64,000 bases of DNA from the NCBI GenBank assembly GCA_014843695.1, contig CM026403.1, positions 7,000,978 to 7,064,977 of the forward strand, read 5' to 3'. Within the stretch, counting starts at the first letter, position 1; each line of letters begins with the position of its first letter. This document shows positions 43,978 through 55,689 of the stretch, one piece after another. The DNA is from Archivesica marissinica. Lineage: Eukaryota > Mollusca > Bivalvia > Venerida > Vesicomyidae. The position numbers were made by a program, and so were the translations under genes. Below the pieces are notes generated by a model. The model had not been told where the DNA came from. It saw nothing but the letters and a program-made list of their open reading frames with translations, and ran no database searches.

Positions 43978-44837
43978 TTTATGGACATTTAATTACACAT
44001 GGAAATTAAATTTAGTAATTGCTTTGACATTAAGAAAATACAGATTCATGATAGCAATTATTGAACTGGGATCCAACTGGTTTAGCTATCTGTTCATTAG
44101 TTGCCCTGATGTTCTATACAAATGTTCATTAAAATTTACAGTGTTTGAATTAGAAGCTGAAAAATAGATTTCGGTGGTCATCTTCATTTTTGATATAATT
44201 TCAGCTATACTGAATCTCCACATTTTTCAAATACTCCAAAGAAAGACATTAAACTGAATTAATTGCCCCATGCTTATTTTTATTCTAGCGTAATACAATG
44301 TGATTGATACATGTTACTAATTATCTGGATGTCACAGATTCACCAGCCATATAATTATTGCAGCTTTAGGCCTATCCCTATAGAAGCACCTCTTGACGCC
44401 ATTACCAATACGACATACATTGACAATGTAGTAGCAAAACCAATGTTCATAATAAAGGCCAGAATCTCATGTAGTGCCAGTAATATCTATGGAAGTGGGA
44501 TATATATGTCCACTGCATGATAGATATATGGCTGTCGTTTGTATGGAGATATAATAGTATATTAAACTAAATCTCTGAAGGATTAAGCAAAAATAATCAG
44601 TTTTTGAAGATCTTAGACAAAGTAATGTTCATGTTCAGCCATTTAACCAATGATTCTACATACATTGGAAGAAATATATTACACTTAGTGCAACTTCTTG
44701 CAAGAAATATATTACACTTAGTGCAACTTCTTATCGGAATAAATTATCTTTTTTGGTTAAAAATACTAGATATTTATAGAATAGCATTACCAATCTGCCT
44801 AAGACGTTTATTTCCGATAGAGAGCATTATATCCAAA
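43978..44837. other. Unique AT-rich sequence; 2 x 30-bp duplication near 44670
   Basis: The segment AAGAAATATATTACACTTAG followed by TGCAACTTCTT occurs twice in tandem at about 44668-44732. No gene recognised. Confidence 0.55.
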
Positions 44838-45364
44838 TGTACGCAAGGCGTGGCAAACTGATTCAGGAAATGTACGCAAGGCGTGGCAAACTGATTCAGG
44901 AAATGTACGCAAGGCGTGGCAAACTGATTCAGGAAATGTACGCAAGGCGTGGCAAACTGATTCAGGAAATGTACGCAAGGCGTGGCTAACTGATTCAGGA
45001 AATGTACGCAAGGCGTGGCAAACTGATTCAGGAAATGTACGCAAGGCGTGGCAAACTGATTCAGGAAATGTACGCAAGGCGTGGCTAACTGATTCAGGTA
45101 ATGTACGCAAGGCGTGGCAAACTGATTCAGGAAATGTACGCAAGGCGTGGCAAACTGATTCAGGAAATGTACGCAAGGCGTGGCAAACTGATTCAGGAAA
45201 TGTACGCAAGGCGTGGCAAACTGATTCAGGAAATGTACGCAAGGCGTGGCTAACTGATTCAGGAAATGTACGCAAGGCGTGGCAAACTGATTCAGGAAAT
45301 GTACGCAAGGCATGGCAAACTGATTCAGGAAATGTACGCAAGGCGTGGCTAACTGATTCAGGAA
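44838..45364. repeat. 33-bp minisatellite, about 16 copies
   Basis: Unit TGTACGCAAGGCGTGGCAAA then CTGATTCAGGAAA, with a GGCAAAC/GGCTAAC variant at every third to fifth unit. Open frames on the minus strand are artefacts of the 33-bp period. Confidence 0.97.
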
Positions 45365-45455
45365 AATTGTACTTTAACTTTCAGTTTGTTATATTGCAAA
45401 ACACAAACAAACAAACAATGATTACTGACTGAAAATAATTATTCAATTAATACCT

Positions 45456-45905
45456 GAAGGATGCTACTTGTACGAAGGATGCTACTTGTACGAAGGATGC
45501 TACTGTACGAAGGATGCTACTTGTACGAAGGATGCTACTTGTACGAAGGATGCTACTGTACGAAGGATGCTACTTGTACGAAGGATGCTACTTGTACGAA
45601 GGATGCTACTTGTACGAAGGATGCTACTTGTACGAAGGATGCTACTGTACGAAGGATGCTACTTGTACGCAGGATGCTACTTGTACGAAGGATGCTACTT
45701 GTACGAAGGATGCTACTGTACGGGATGACTGTACGAAGGATGCTACTGTACGAAGGATGCTACTTGTGGGTGTTTGTACGAAGGATGCTACTTGTACGAA
45801 GGATGCTACTGTACGAAGGATGCTACTTGTACGCAGGATGCTACTTGTACGAAGGATGCTACTTGTACGAAGGATGCTACTGTACGAAGGATGCTACTTG
45901 TACGC
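45456..45905. repeat. 17/18-bp minisatellite, about 25 copies
   Basis: Unit GTACGAAGGATGCTACTT with a frequent 17-bp form lacking one T. An imperfect higher-order arrangement repeats every 4-5 units. Interrupted by GGGATGACT and GTGGGTGTTT. Confidence 0.95.
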
Positions 45906-45958
45906 AAAATTTCATATTTTGTAATATTTTTTATATCCTGAACAAAGTGTTGCTTTAA

Positions 45959-46184
45959 CCCATTCAACACCAAGTGACTGACATGTCCATGATATTTTTA
46001 GACCAGTAAATTAAGGAGAAAATTACATTTGGACCAGTTCATTGATCAAAATGGCTAATTTTATCTAAAATAGTAATATTACTGGCAAAAAGTGCATATC
46101 TTGATGAGATGGCTAGTGACGAGCCGACTCTTCTGAACATACACTTTTTGTAAGCCTATTTAGAGGTCTGTGGTGTTGAAAGGG
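45959..46184. mobile_element. piggyBac-like MITE, copy 1
   Basis: 226 bp. Ends CCCATTCAACACCA and TGGTGTTGAAAGGG are inverted repeats, bounded on both sides by TTAA (45955-45958 and 46185-46188), the target duplication of piggyBac transposases. No coding sequence. Copies 2 and 3 at 48513 and 53613 are in the same orientation. Confidence 0.82.
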
Positions 46185-46188
46185 TTAA

Positions 46189-46646
46189 GCTAAAAATAAT
46201 AGAATCATTTTCTGAAACAAAAGAAGACATTTCAGTTGGAATCCTTTGTTTTTACAGTTGTTCCCTAACCATATGTTGCGTTATGATGAATGTGATTTTA
46301 TCCAAATTATTTTAATTAATTGATAAACAAAAAATACAGGTGTTTTACCTATTGGATATCTGTCGAGATAACATAATAATTATAAGCTGAGAAAGTGGAA
46401 GAAAATTGATGGCGTGGTGTGCAAAGGAAACATCGATAAAAACAGAGGAAACAACTTAAGAGTACCTATATACTATTAGGGAGTATTCAGGGGCAGTAAC
46501 TCACCGATGTCTCTCATTATATAGTTCACTAACCATCAGTTTTATATTCAAGTACTATGCAAACAACATATTATTTTTAATACAAAAAAACGAATTTGTA
46601 AATAATAATAAATATATACATCGAACATGATTTTTCATCCAAACAA
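46189..46646. other. Unique sequence between MITE and 30-bp array
   Basis: About 46231-46335 (AGTTGGAATCCTTTGTTTTT...) is similar to 48838-48940, on the other side of the array after MITE copy 2. Confidence 0.55.
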
Positions 46647-48356
46647 CCACAGAATACAGCATTATATTTGGAAACACCACAGAATACAGCATTATATTTG
46701 GAAACACCACAGAATACAGCATTATATTTGGAAACACCACAGAATACAGCATTATATTTGGAAACACCACAGAGTACAGCATTATATTTGGAAACACCAC
46801 AGAGTACAGCATTATATTTGGAAACACCACAGAGTACAGCATTATATTTGGAAACACCACAGAATACAGCATTATATTTGGAAACACCACAGAATACAGC
46901 ATTATATTTGGAAACACCACAGAATACAGCATTATATTTGGAAACACCACAGAATACAGCATTATATTTGGAAACACCACAGAATACAGCATTATATTTG
47001 GAAACACCACAGAATACAGCATTATATTTGGAAACACCACAGAATACAGCATTATATTTGGAAACACCACAGAATACAGCATTATATTTGGAAACACCAC
47101 AGAATACAGCATTATATTTGGAAACACCACAGAATACAGCATTATATTTGGAAACACCACAGAATACAGCATTATATTTGGAAACACCACAGAATACAGC
47201 ATTATATTTGGAAACACCACAGAATACAGCATTATATTTGGAAACACCACAGAATACAGCATTATATTTGGAAACACCACAGAATACAGCATTATATTTG
47301 GAAACACCACAGAATACAGCATTATATTTGGAAACACCACAGAATACAGCATTATATTTGGAAACACCACAGAATACAGCATTATATTTGGAAACACCAC
47401 AGAATACAGCATTATATTTGGAAACACCACAGAATACAGCATTATATTTGGAAACACCACAGAGTACAGCATTATATTTGGAAACACCACAGAATACAGC
47501 ATTATATTTGGAAACACCACAGAATACAGCATTATATTTGGAAACACCACAGAGTACAGCATTATATTTGGAAACACCACAGAATACAGCATTATATTTG
47601 GAAACACCACAGAATACAGCATTATATTTGGAAACACCACAGAGTACAGCATTATATTTGGAAACACCACAGAGTACAGCATTATATTTGGAAACACCAC
47701 AGAATACAGCATTATATTTGGAAACACCACAGAATACAGCATTATATTTGGAAACACCACAGAGTACAGCATTATATTTGGAAACACCACAGAGTACAGC
47801 ATTATATTTGGAAACACCACAGAATACAGCATTATATTTGGAAACACCACAGAATACAGCATTATATTTGGAAACACCACAGAATACAGCATTATATTTG
47901 GAAACACCACAGAATACAGCATTATATTTGGAAACACCACAGAATACAGCATTATATTTGGAAACACCACAGAATACAGCATTATATTTGGAAACACCAC
48001 AGAGTACAGCATTATATTTGGAAACACCACAGAATACAGCATTATATTTAGAAACACCACAGAATACAGCATTATATTTGGAAACACCACAGAGTACAGC
48101 ATTATATTTGGAAACACCACAGAGTACAGCATTATATTTGGAAACACCACAGAATACAGCATTATATTTGGAAACACCACAGAATACAGCATTATATTTG
48201 GAAACACCACAGAATACAGCATTATATTTGGAAACACCACAGAGTACAGCATTATATTTGGAAACACCACAGAGTACAGCATTATATTTGGAAACACCAC
48301 AGAGTACAGCATTATATTTGGAAACACCACAGAGTACAGCATTATATTTGGAAACA
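46647..48356. repeat. 30-bp minisatellite, about 57 highly uniform copies
   Basis: Unit CACAGAATACAGCATTATAT plus TTGGAAACAC. Almost the only variation is AGAATAC against AGAGTAC; a run of about 20 identical A-type units spans 46861-47460. Thirty being a multiple of three, open frames of 474-600 codons exist in three frames; none is a gene. Confidence 0.98.
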
Positions 48357-48512
48357 ATCTAAATCATTATATTACAATGATCAAATAATACTCTCATAGT
48401 ACAAGCCATATAGATCTTATAGGAATAAACAATCTTATCATTTCCATGTCTTAAATTTATCAGAACACATCATGTAAAGCACAAACACATTCTAGAGTAC
48501 CGGTAACCGTAA

Positions 48513-48714
48513 CCCTTTCAACACCAAGTAACTGACATGGACTGGTGCATGATATTTTTTAGACCAATAAATTAATAAGAAAATTACAATTGGACCATTT
48601 CATTTATCAAAATGAGTAATTTTGTCTAAAAATAGTAATATTACTGGCAAACGGTGCAGATCCTGATGAGACGGCTCTTGTAAGCCTACTTAGAGGTATG
48701 TAGTGTTGAAATGG
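48513..48714. mobile_element. piggyBac-like MITE, copy 2
   Basis: Ends CCCTTTCAACACCAAG and GTGTTGAAATGG, right flank TTAA (48715-48718), left flank GTAA (one base changed). Body as in copy 1 with small deletions. Confidence 0.78.
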
Positions 48715-48718
48715 TTAA

Positions 48719-48944
48719 TTCATTGTGGTGCGATTGTACAACAGAGCAAGTAACACATTGAAGAAGACAAGAGAGACATCACTGGTTTTTCTATTACCTC
48801 CCTTGGCACAAAGTCTGATTTATCCCAAAACATATATTGGTCCTTTTAGTTGGAATCCTTTGTTTTTACTGGTGTTCCCAAACCAAATGTTGCTGTATGA
48901 TAAATGTAATTTTATCAAAATCATGTTAATTAATCTTTATTTAT
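48719..48944. other. Unique sequence, partly similar to 46231-46335
   Basis: No gene recognised; the right half probably belongs to the retrotransposon relic that follows. Confidence 0.45.
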
Positions 48945-49105
48945 TTATATTGAAAGAAATGAAAGAAAATGTACTTTATGTCAACGAAATGTCATTGAGG
49001 ACGAATATCATTTTGCATTAATCTGTCCAGTATATGATAATTTAAGAAAACATTACATCTCAAGGTATTATTTTAATCATCCAAGAATGGCAACATTTGA
49101 ATACA
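48945..49105 (+). pseudogene. Relic of a non-LTR retrotransposon C-terminal CCHC region
   Basis: The plus strand reads IERNERKCTLCQRNVIEDEY, HFALICPVYDNLRKHYISRY and YFNHPRMATFEY before a stop. Cysteines in CTLC and HFALIC match the relic at 37906-38550 (CLQC, HFLLVC). Nothing of the RT core is present. Confidence 0.75.
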
Positions 49106-49453
49106 ACTAGAATATTGAATACATTTTTTAACAAATTTTTAGAAATAAATTTCAATCTTATCAAGCACTAAAGTTATGAAATTTAACTAGACATAAACCC
49201 CTAATTCTGACCGTGTCCCTTTGCTTTCTTTCATACAAAATGAACCCCCAGCACTACAAGACGCTTCATGTTTCTTACAAAATAAACACTGGTCAAAACC
49301 AACCAGGTTAAATCACCTTTCGCAAGTGTACAATTTTAAAACAAAATAATTAAAATACACTGAGGGCATAACATTAACCTGGCAACACTGAAAACAACCA
49401 TGACACCATGGGGGACATTCCACACAAAGTTCATACATACAAATGTACAAGTA
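49106..49453. other. Unique sequence
   Basis: About 350 bp; no recognised feature beyond the possible end of the relic to about 49180. Confidence 0.45.
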
Positions 49454-49651
49454 CAGTCTACATCCGTTATGTCGAATTCCGTCGCACCGAACAAAATATT
49501 TCGAAATAACCAAGGTTTGACTTAACGAAATTCTATATAAATGTAGTCAGTTATATGTAAAATGATAGTGTCTGAAACAGGACTTTGATCCGACTTCGAG
49601 ATAACCGGATAAATTCGACATAACCGACTTTGACATAACGGATGTTGACTG
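49454..49651. mobile_element. MITE, pogo/Tigger-like
   Basis: 198 bp; CAGTCTACATCCGTTATGTC and GACATAACGGATGTTGACTG are near-perfect inverted repeats, with TA on both sides. Internal copies of the TTATGTCGAA motif in both orientations. No transposase. Confidence 0.75.
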
Positions 49652-49899
49652 TATACGATATGATGATACAAACTAGAATAGGATAGTTATACTACTGTAC
49701 TTGTTCGCGACCCTTCTCCGTCCAACCAATGATGTTTTTTAATCATAACTGCCAAAAATGCCAATTTAAGAGAAGGTCCATTTTCTGTACACTTGTATTT
49801 TACGCCATACTTTGTTTATATCTAAGAGAATCTGCAATAAGGCAATAAAAAATAATGTTGCAACTTCGTATTGATCAAATAGTGGGAACAAATAGGAAC
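49652..49899. other. Unique sequence
   Basis: Nothing recognised. Confidence 0.45.
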
Positions 49900-50117
49900 A
49901 TGTACAGCAGATGTACAGCAGATGTACAGCAGATGTAAAGCAGATGTACAGCAGATGTACAGCAGATGTAAAGCAGATGTACAGCAGATGTACAGCAGAT
50001 GTACAGCAGATGTAAAGCAGATGTACAGCAGATGTAAAGCAGATGTACAGCAGATGTAAAGCAGATGTACAGCAGATGTACAGCAGATGTAAAGCAGATG
50101 TACAGCAGATGTACAGT
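49900..50117. repeat. 11-bp minisatellite, about 20 copies
   Basis: Unit AGATGTACAGC with an AGATGTAAAGC variant interspersed. All frames close or open by chance; no gene. Confidence 0.95.
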
Positions 50118-50934
50118 ACAATATTACTTGCTATCAATTTGTGTCTACATTTGCCATAATATTTTACACTTAAATTTGTTCATTTTGTATTTGTAATAAG
50201 CTTTTATCATGCTTAGAACTATGTTACTTTGTAAATATGTTGAATAGTATCAGACAGAAAAAAATAATGTAACCACTTATTGGGCCGCTAACCAATAAAC
50301 ATGCATGCGCACATGTGTGGGTTTTCCCCCCAATGCAGAAGTTCAAGCATGTAAACAATAGAATTTAGTATGCTTAAATCACCTGATTTGAAAATCTGCG
50401 AGTATGTCCACATGGAAACATGCACTGGAATGGTTGAGAACAAAACCAATAACGGGTTCAGCTGCAATATCTGTAGCGAGGGTGGACGGAAAAATGGGTC
50501 ACCCCATTCAAACGGTCGCTAACCAGTAATACAATATGTTACTTTATCAGTCAGCACAATTACATAGTCCACTAATATCGACACATTTGTAGACAAACAA
50601 ACAGCAATAATATTGAACAAAAAAATGTAGTGGATACAACGCATAATAATTCCTGGTAACCTCAATGGAGACTAGACAGGAAAGATGGTAATACATTAAT
50701 TATGATTGGTAACTTGTAGCAATATGTACGGTGATACACTAGCGTAAAGTCTATGTCTCACTGGGGGTGGGTGGGGCGAGGTCTATTCTGTATTCGTCCT
50801 ACTAACCAGGGCTTGCACTAGATGGAGATTTGATAGAAACGGTCTCTCTGACTGGTCCAACTACTACTCATTATTTGAACTCAGTCCGTTGGAGCGGGGG
50901 AGGGGGGTATACATAGTGTTTTTGTTTGGGGGGG
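50118..50934. other. Unique sequence
   Basis: About 800 bp. The motif CGCTAACCAGTAAT / CGCTAACCAATAA occurs at about 50284 and 50516, perhaps the ends of an old element. Poly-G runs near 50900-50935. Confidence 0.45.
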
Positions 50935-51045
50935 GGTTACCTCGAGTGCCCATCCAATCAGTATTTCTAGCACGGACAGGCACCCAAGTAGAACCACCGG
51001 ACCTACCGCAAGCAAGCTGGATGGTTTCCTCACATGAAATAATTC
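50935..51045 (-). mobile_element. SINE family 4 copy
   Basis: Complement of the element at 22658: on the minus strand GGTGGTTCTACTTGG, then TTGGATGGGCACTCGAG. Confidence 0.6.
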
Positions 51046-51186
51046 GACACTGGGATTCAAACCTACAGCAGTGAGGGAAAAGTGATTTGAAGTAAACGAC
51101 TGTAACCACGGAGGCCACGGAGGCCTCTTTTTTCACATATAATATATTGGTTGAGTAACAAACGTATCTCTTGTATACCTGAAAAC

Positions 51187-51310
51187 AATACTGGTGTGTG
51201 TGTCATTGATATAATTGATGGTCTAACAACTGGTGTGTGTGTCATTGATATAACTGATGGTCTAACAACTGGTGTGTGTGTCATTGATATAACTGATGGT
51301 GCTAACAACT
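51187..51310. repeat. 39-bp short tandem array, about 3 copies
   Basis: Unit CTGGTGTGTGTGTCATTGAT then ATAACTGATGGTCTAACAA. Confidence 0.9.
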
Positions 51311-51350
51311 ATTGATAGCAGGTGATGGGATGAAAGCAAAGCTACATAAG

Positions 51351-51500
51351 CGGGAAGTGTGTGAGATGGTACGGTGGTCGCCAGATCGGACAGGTGGGTT
51401 TTCTCCGGGTACTCCGGTTTCCTTTTTATTCGCACCAACGAGCGTGATTAATACTTGTTAAAACTTGTTTCACAATCGTTGTAAAATAAATAAGGTTTAT
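51351..51500 (+). mobile_element. 5'-truncated SINE, family 1
   Basis: Starts at GGGAAGTGTGTGAGATGG, lacking the tRNA-like head; the body with TCCGGTTTCC and the tail GTGATTAATACTTGTT / AAAATAAATA are present, with an internal deletion. Confidence 0.7.
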
Positions 51501-52330
51501 ACTAAAACTACACAAACAATTCCATGGGTTGAATAAGTACATACAGTCTTTCAGATGGAATTATAAACCAATAAATCGGTGCTATGCACTAGGTCGGGCT
51601 CAAGCTAGACCCACATGTTTGGGAGAAGTGAGAAAACGTGCGATTGCGTCATCTGATCGTATTATTTAAAGATTTCAACATAATAGGTTAAAATACACAT
51701 TATGACCATTAAATACCATGTTTTATAATGGCCAGTTTATCTTGCATGGGGATGCTTCTGGAATTGGAATCTGTACCCTGCACTATCCTCTGGAGGTGTC
51801 ACCCCGATTAGCATGGGGGGGGGGGATAAATAAGAGACAAAATAAGCCCATCATGCTAAAAGATTTCATTCACAATAACTGGAGAAATCTTTCTTATGTT
51901 CGGAACCAAAACAAAAAGAGGCCCGGCTTCAAAACATCAATACATTTTTAACTCAATTCCGCAGCGTAGCAAAGTCCATTTGAACTATTAACCATAGGTG
52001 CGAATTTGGGCACCAAAGGTGCAAATCGGTAGAGGGTCAGAGGGCATCCTCCCCACTAATTCTTTGAAACCTAGATATCAAATGGTGCACTCTGGCATCT
52101 TTTAGAGGAAGTTTATACACTAACAAACACATAAGAAAAGTTCAGTTTTTCAACTACTACTGTATATCCAGCAATTAAAAAACACTTCCTGAATATAATG
52201 TGCAAGCCCGGGCATTGTGGCGTAAAGGCAACTACGAGTCTGCAATTAAAACATAAATTAAAATTAGTTTTAAAACTCTGAAACATATTAGGCATTACAT
52301 ATCTGTTTTGCCTCAAAACGTCCTTCGGCA
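51501..52330. other. Unique sequence
   Basis: About 830 bp; a G run near 51818; no gene recognised. Confidence 0.5.
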
Positions 52331-52600
52331 TTCAGATTTACAGGCAATGTGCTGAAGAATGTTTTATCATTCAGATTTACAGGCAATGTGCTGAAGAATG
52401 TTTTATCATTCAGATTTACAGGCAATGTGCTGAAGAATGTTTTATCATACAGATTTACAGGCAATGTGCTGAAGAATGTTTTATCATTCAGATTTACAGG
52501 CAATGTGCTGAATGTTTTATCATACAGATTTACAGGCAATGTGCTGAAGAATGTTTTATCATACAGATTTACAGGCAATGTGCTGAAGAATATTTTATCA
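52331..52600. repeat. 39-bp minisatellite, 7 copies
   Basis: Unit CAGATTTACAGGCAATGTGC then TGAAGAATGTTTTATCATT; one unit lacks GAA. Open frames on both strands are artefacts. Confidence 0.95.
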
Positions 52601-53093
52601 ATCACGAGAAAAGACATAGGCAGATAGCAATGGATGACAATATAATATTCAAATGTAACAATAGTGTAACTGGAAACAATGTCGACAGTGAGAGAATAAA
52701 ACAAGCAATACATCATACCGACCGCTTAGTGCGGCATGTTATGTATGTGGGTGGCATTGGAATTAGGAAGCGTTAAACTTTAACCTTGCCGAGAAAAACA
52801 TTTGATACAGCTTTGTAAAAGAGCATAATTTTTATATACAAACAAAACTCGCATACCTTTCAGTAGGCGTAAATACAAGCACTAACATAGGAAATACTAT
52901 AAAACGCTATACATAAATCACATTGCTATTTGAAAAATATTGTAGTACAGTAAGTACAGTGATATCTATGTTAGGATTGCATAAAGATACCTTACATACT
53001 CTATAGACAATTAGTATTAATTAGAGGTTACATTTGTAATTGCTAGGCGACATAGCGGTACGTGTTAGAAACCTGGCTTGTGTCTAGTGCTGT
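52601..53093. other. Unique sequence
   Basis: Nothing recognised. Confidence 0.45.
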
Positions 53094-53404
53094 ACATACT
53101 CGCCTATAGGACAAACTCAACATTGGCCTTAAATCAGTGGTATTTTGTACAGATCCACGTATAAGACGGGTTGAGAAAATGGAAACCACTCAGAAGTAAA
53201 AACAAACAAAAATTAATTAAACACTGTAAACTAATTCAAATCATAAAAAAATGCTATTGACAAGTTCAGTTTACAGACAGAGCATTGAAAGTCTGTGCTT
53301 TTGTTACACCCGTTCAGATTTTTTAATCACTCGTTTATAAGAAGGGAAACCACTTTGAGGGCATAATCTGATGATAAAACATCCCGTCTTATAGGTGAGT
53401 ATGT
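53094..53404. mobile_element. MITE-like inverted-repeat element
   Basis: Ends ACATACTCGCCTATA and TATAGGTGAGTATGT are 15-bp inverted repeats with one mismatch, extending imperfectly inward (GGAC / GTCTT). Internal motifs GGAAACCACT occur on both sides in direct orientation. Superfamily not assigned. Confidence 0.6.
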
Positions 53405-53612
53405 GAACAAAATATTGAGGGATCAACAACAATCAAGAACCAGCAGGTAATAGAGAATCTGGTACCCGGTAAGCAAGTGTACCCTCGCAGTTCTAGCGTC
53501 TACAATATCAGAATTGTGGCAGGAACCGAGGTAAACCACAATTAGGCAAAAATAATTCAAAGTTATTTCGATTTATAAAACAAATGTGATGAGTACACAC
53601 AATGTCTCTTAA
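53405..53612. other. Unique sequence
   Basis: Nothing recognised. Confidence 0.4.
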
Positions 53613-53830
53613 CCAATTCAACACCAAGTAACTGACATGGACTGGTCCATGATATACTCAGACCAGTACATTAATAAGAAAATTACATTTGGACCAGTTC
53701 ATTTATAAAAATGGGTAATCTTGTCTAAACATATTAATATTACTGGCAAAAAGTGCAGATTCTGATGAGACGGCTCATCTGGATCTACACTTTTTGCAAG
53801 CCTATTTAGAGATATGTGGTGTTGAAAGGG
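53613..53830. mobile_element. piggyBac-like MITE, copy 3
   Basis: Flanked by TTAA (53609-53612 and 53831-53834); ends CCAATTCAACACCAAG and TGGTGTTGAAAGGG. Body matches copies 1 and 2. Confidence 0.82.
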
Positions 53831-54060
53831 TTAATGTTTCTGTGCAGATATACAAAACAAAGTGGGAATACTGGCAAGATTAGACGTGACTAGATATGAA
53901 CATGAGGTACTGAAACATAAATATATGAAAACTTATGAAAATACAACAAAAATCCTATCGCTATGACAAGTTACAGTAATATAAATGAATAGGAATGTTT
54001 CATCAACATAGAACATTGGAACCTGGACCTGTTACAAGGATTGCCTATACCTTTAAATCT

Positions 54061-54310
54061 CTAGGCAGGGGTTAAAGGATCGAACATACATATGATGGGG
54101 GAGTTAGCCATTATGAGTGTGCCTTTAGGCAAGGCACTTAAATTCCGCATTGTATCTTCTCTCTCCCTAATGGCGATGGATTCCATCAGGAATGAGGTAT
54201 CCCTCTTCTCTCTCCCTAATGGCGATGGATTCCATCAAGAACGATTAATCTAACGTTGTAAAAACTTGTTTCGCAATCGAGATAAAATAAATTTGTGTAA
54301 ACTAAAATTT
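54061..54310 (+). mobile_element. 5'-truncated SINE family 3 with internal 36-bp duplication
   Basis: Contains AGGCAAGGCACTTAAATTCC, then CTCTCTCCCTAATGGCGATG followed by GATTCCATCA twice in tandem, and ends AACTTGTTTCGCAATCGAG with AAAATAAATT. Confidence 0.7.
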
Positions 54311-54491
54311 ATGAGACAAATTAGCAACAATGAATGCTGTTGTTTTATCATCATCTTGGCGTCTGACAGGGTAAGATGAGAATCAGTCAAAAATGTCTCA
54401 ACAGACGGACAAGCAGCGTATTTGGCAAATATATTATTATATTATGCTTATATGTTGTTCCTAACAGGGAACTAGTACTTTGTGGACTTTT

Positions 54492-54747
54492 CTCTACACC
54501 CGAATTGTCGGCGTAAAATGCCTTTTTCAAGGAAAACAAAAATCCGACTAATTCATTTTATTTAAGATTGTCTTGAAACATGTTATGATAGAGTAGTGGT
54601 TGCGCATTTGCTTCTGGTGCGAAAGGCGCGGAGCTCAAACCCAGCTGTAGCCATTATGATTGTTTCATAAGACTTAAAGAAAATTAATTAGCCGGATTTT
54701 TGTTTTCCTTGAAAAAGGCTTGTAAAGCCGAAAATTCGGGTGTAGAG
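54492..54747. mobile_element. Foldback element with a tRNA-like loop
   Basis: Arms 54492-54578 and 54660-54747 are inverted repeats: left CTCTACACCCGAATTGTCGG ... TTTTTCAAGGAAAACAAAAA, right the complement with a few changes. The loop of about 80 bp holds a SINE-like head (GAGTAGTGGTTGCGCATTTG, then GGAGCTCAAACCC as box B). Confidence 0.7.
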
Positions 54748-55097
54748 TATATATATATGCATTATGATATCATAGTTATGGATTTTTTACTATGATGATG
54801 ATTGAGCTTATTTACCCTCGTCTCCGGCAAACCATGTGGGCGAGCAAATTTTTCACTAGCTCTACATGCGGAGAGTAAATACGTAAACACTGACAAGCAC
54901 TGTAAGCCATAATTAACATTTAAAACTTGTATCTATATACATATTTACATATTCACACGGAGCATACTACACATACCTGACATTATTTGTTTGAAGAAAT
55001 TCAATAAAATAATATTATTGGAAGAGGACAATATACAGTACCGATCAAAGTTCACAAAAATAGCAAAAGTTGTTCCATTTACTAACTATTAAAAAAG
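54748..55097. other. Unique AT-rich sequence
   Basis: About 350 bp with no recognised feature. Confidence 0.5.
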
Positions 55098-55460
55098 ATG
55101 GTTGTGTTGAATATGAAGAATGGAGGTGCGGTTGTGTTGAATATGAAGAATGGAAGTCCGGTTGTGTTGAATATGAAGAATGGAAGTCTGGTTGTGTTGA
55201 ATATGAAGAATGGAAGTCCGGTTGTGTTGAATATGAAGAATGGAGGTCCGGTTGTGTTGAATATGAAGACTGGAAGTCCGGTTGTGTTGAATATGAAGAA
55301 TGGAGGTGCGGTTGTGTTGAATATGAAGAATGGAAGTCCGGTTGTGTTGAATATGAAGAATGGAAGTCCGGTTGTGTTGAATATGAAGAATGGAAGTCCG
55401 GTTGTGTTGAATATGAAGAATGGAGGTGTGGTTGTGTTGAATATGAAGAATGGAGGTTCG
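55098..55460. repeat. 30-bp minisatellite, about 12 copies
   Basis: Unit GGTTGTGTTGAATATGAAGA then ATGGAAGTCC (variants GGTCC, GGTGC). Three open frames are artefacts of the 30-bp period. Confidence 0.96.
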
Positions 55461-55689
55461 AGGGGGACCAACATGATGAGAACTACATACATTACTCGAG
55501 GCTGTTCACTTTCTTACCATGGTCATACATGTCTGCTTCTCAACTTGACAATACTGTGCAACATTTAGATTTACAACTAAACTGCAACCAGACAAAGTAG
55601 AATTTGAATCTTCTCTTTTATTTAGTTAAGATGGAAATTATCTAGTTCTAGTTTCATAACAGTTGACATAAGTTGACAAGTGTTCATTT

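Noticed and set aside
44774..45958. Open frames with repeated CVHFLNQF or RRMLLV motifs
   Set aside because: Translation of 33-bp and 17/18-bp arrays, with no gene features around them.
46555..48362. Open frames of 474-600 codons on both strands
   Set aside because: They lie in a 30-bp tandem repeat whose period is a multiple of three; translations are monotonous repeats in three frames.
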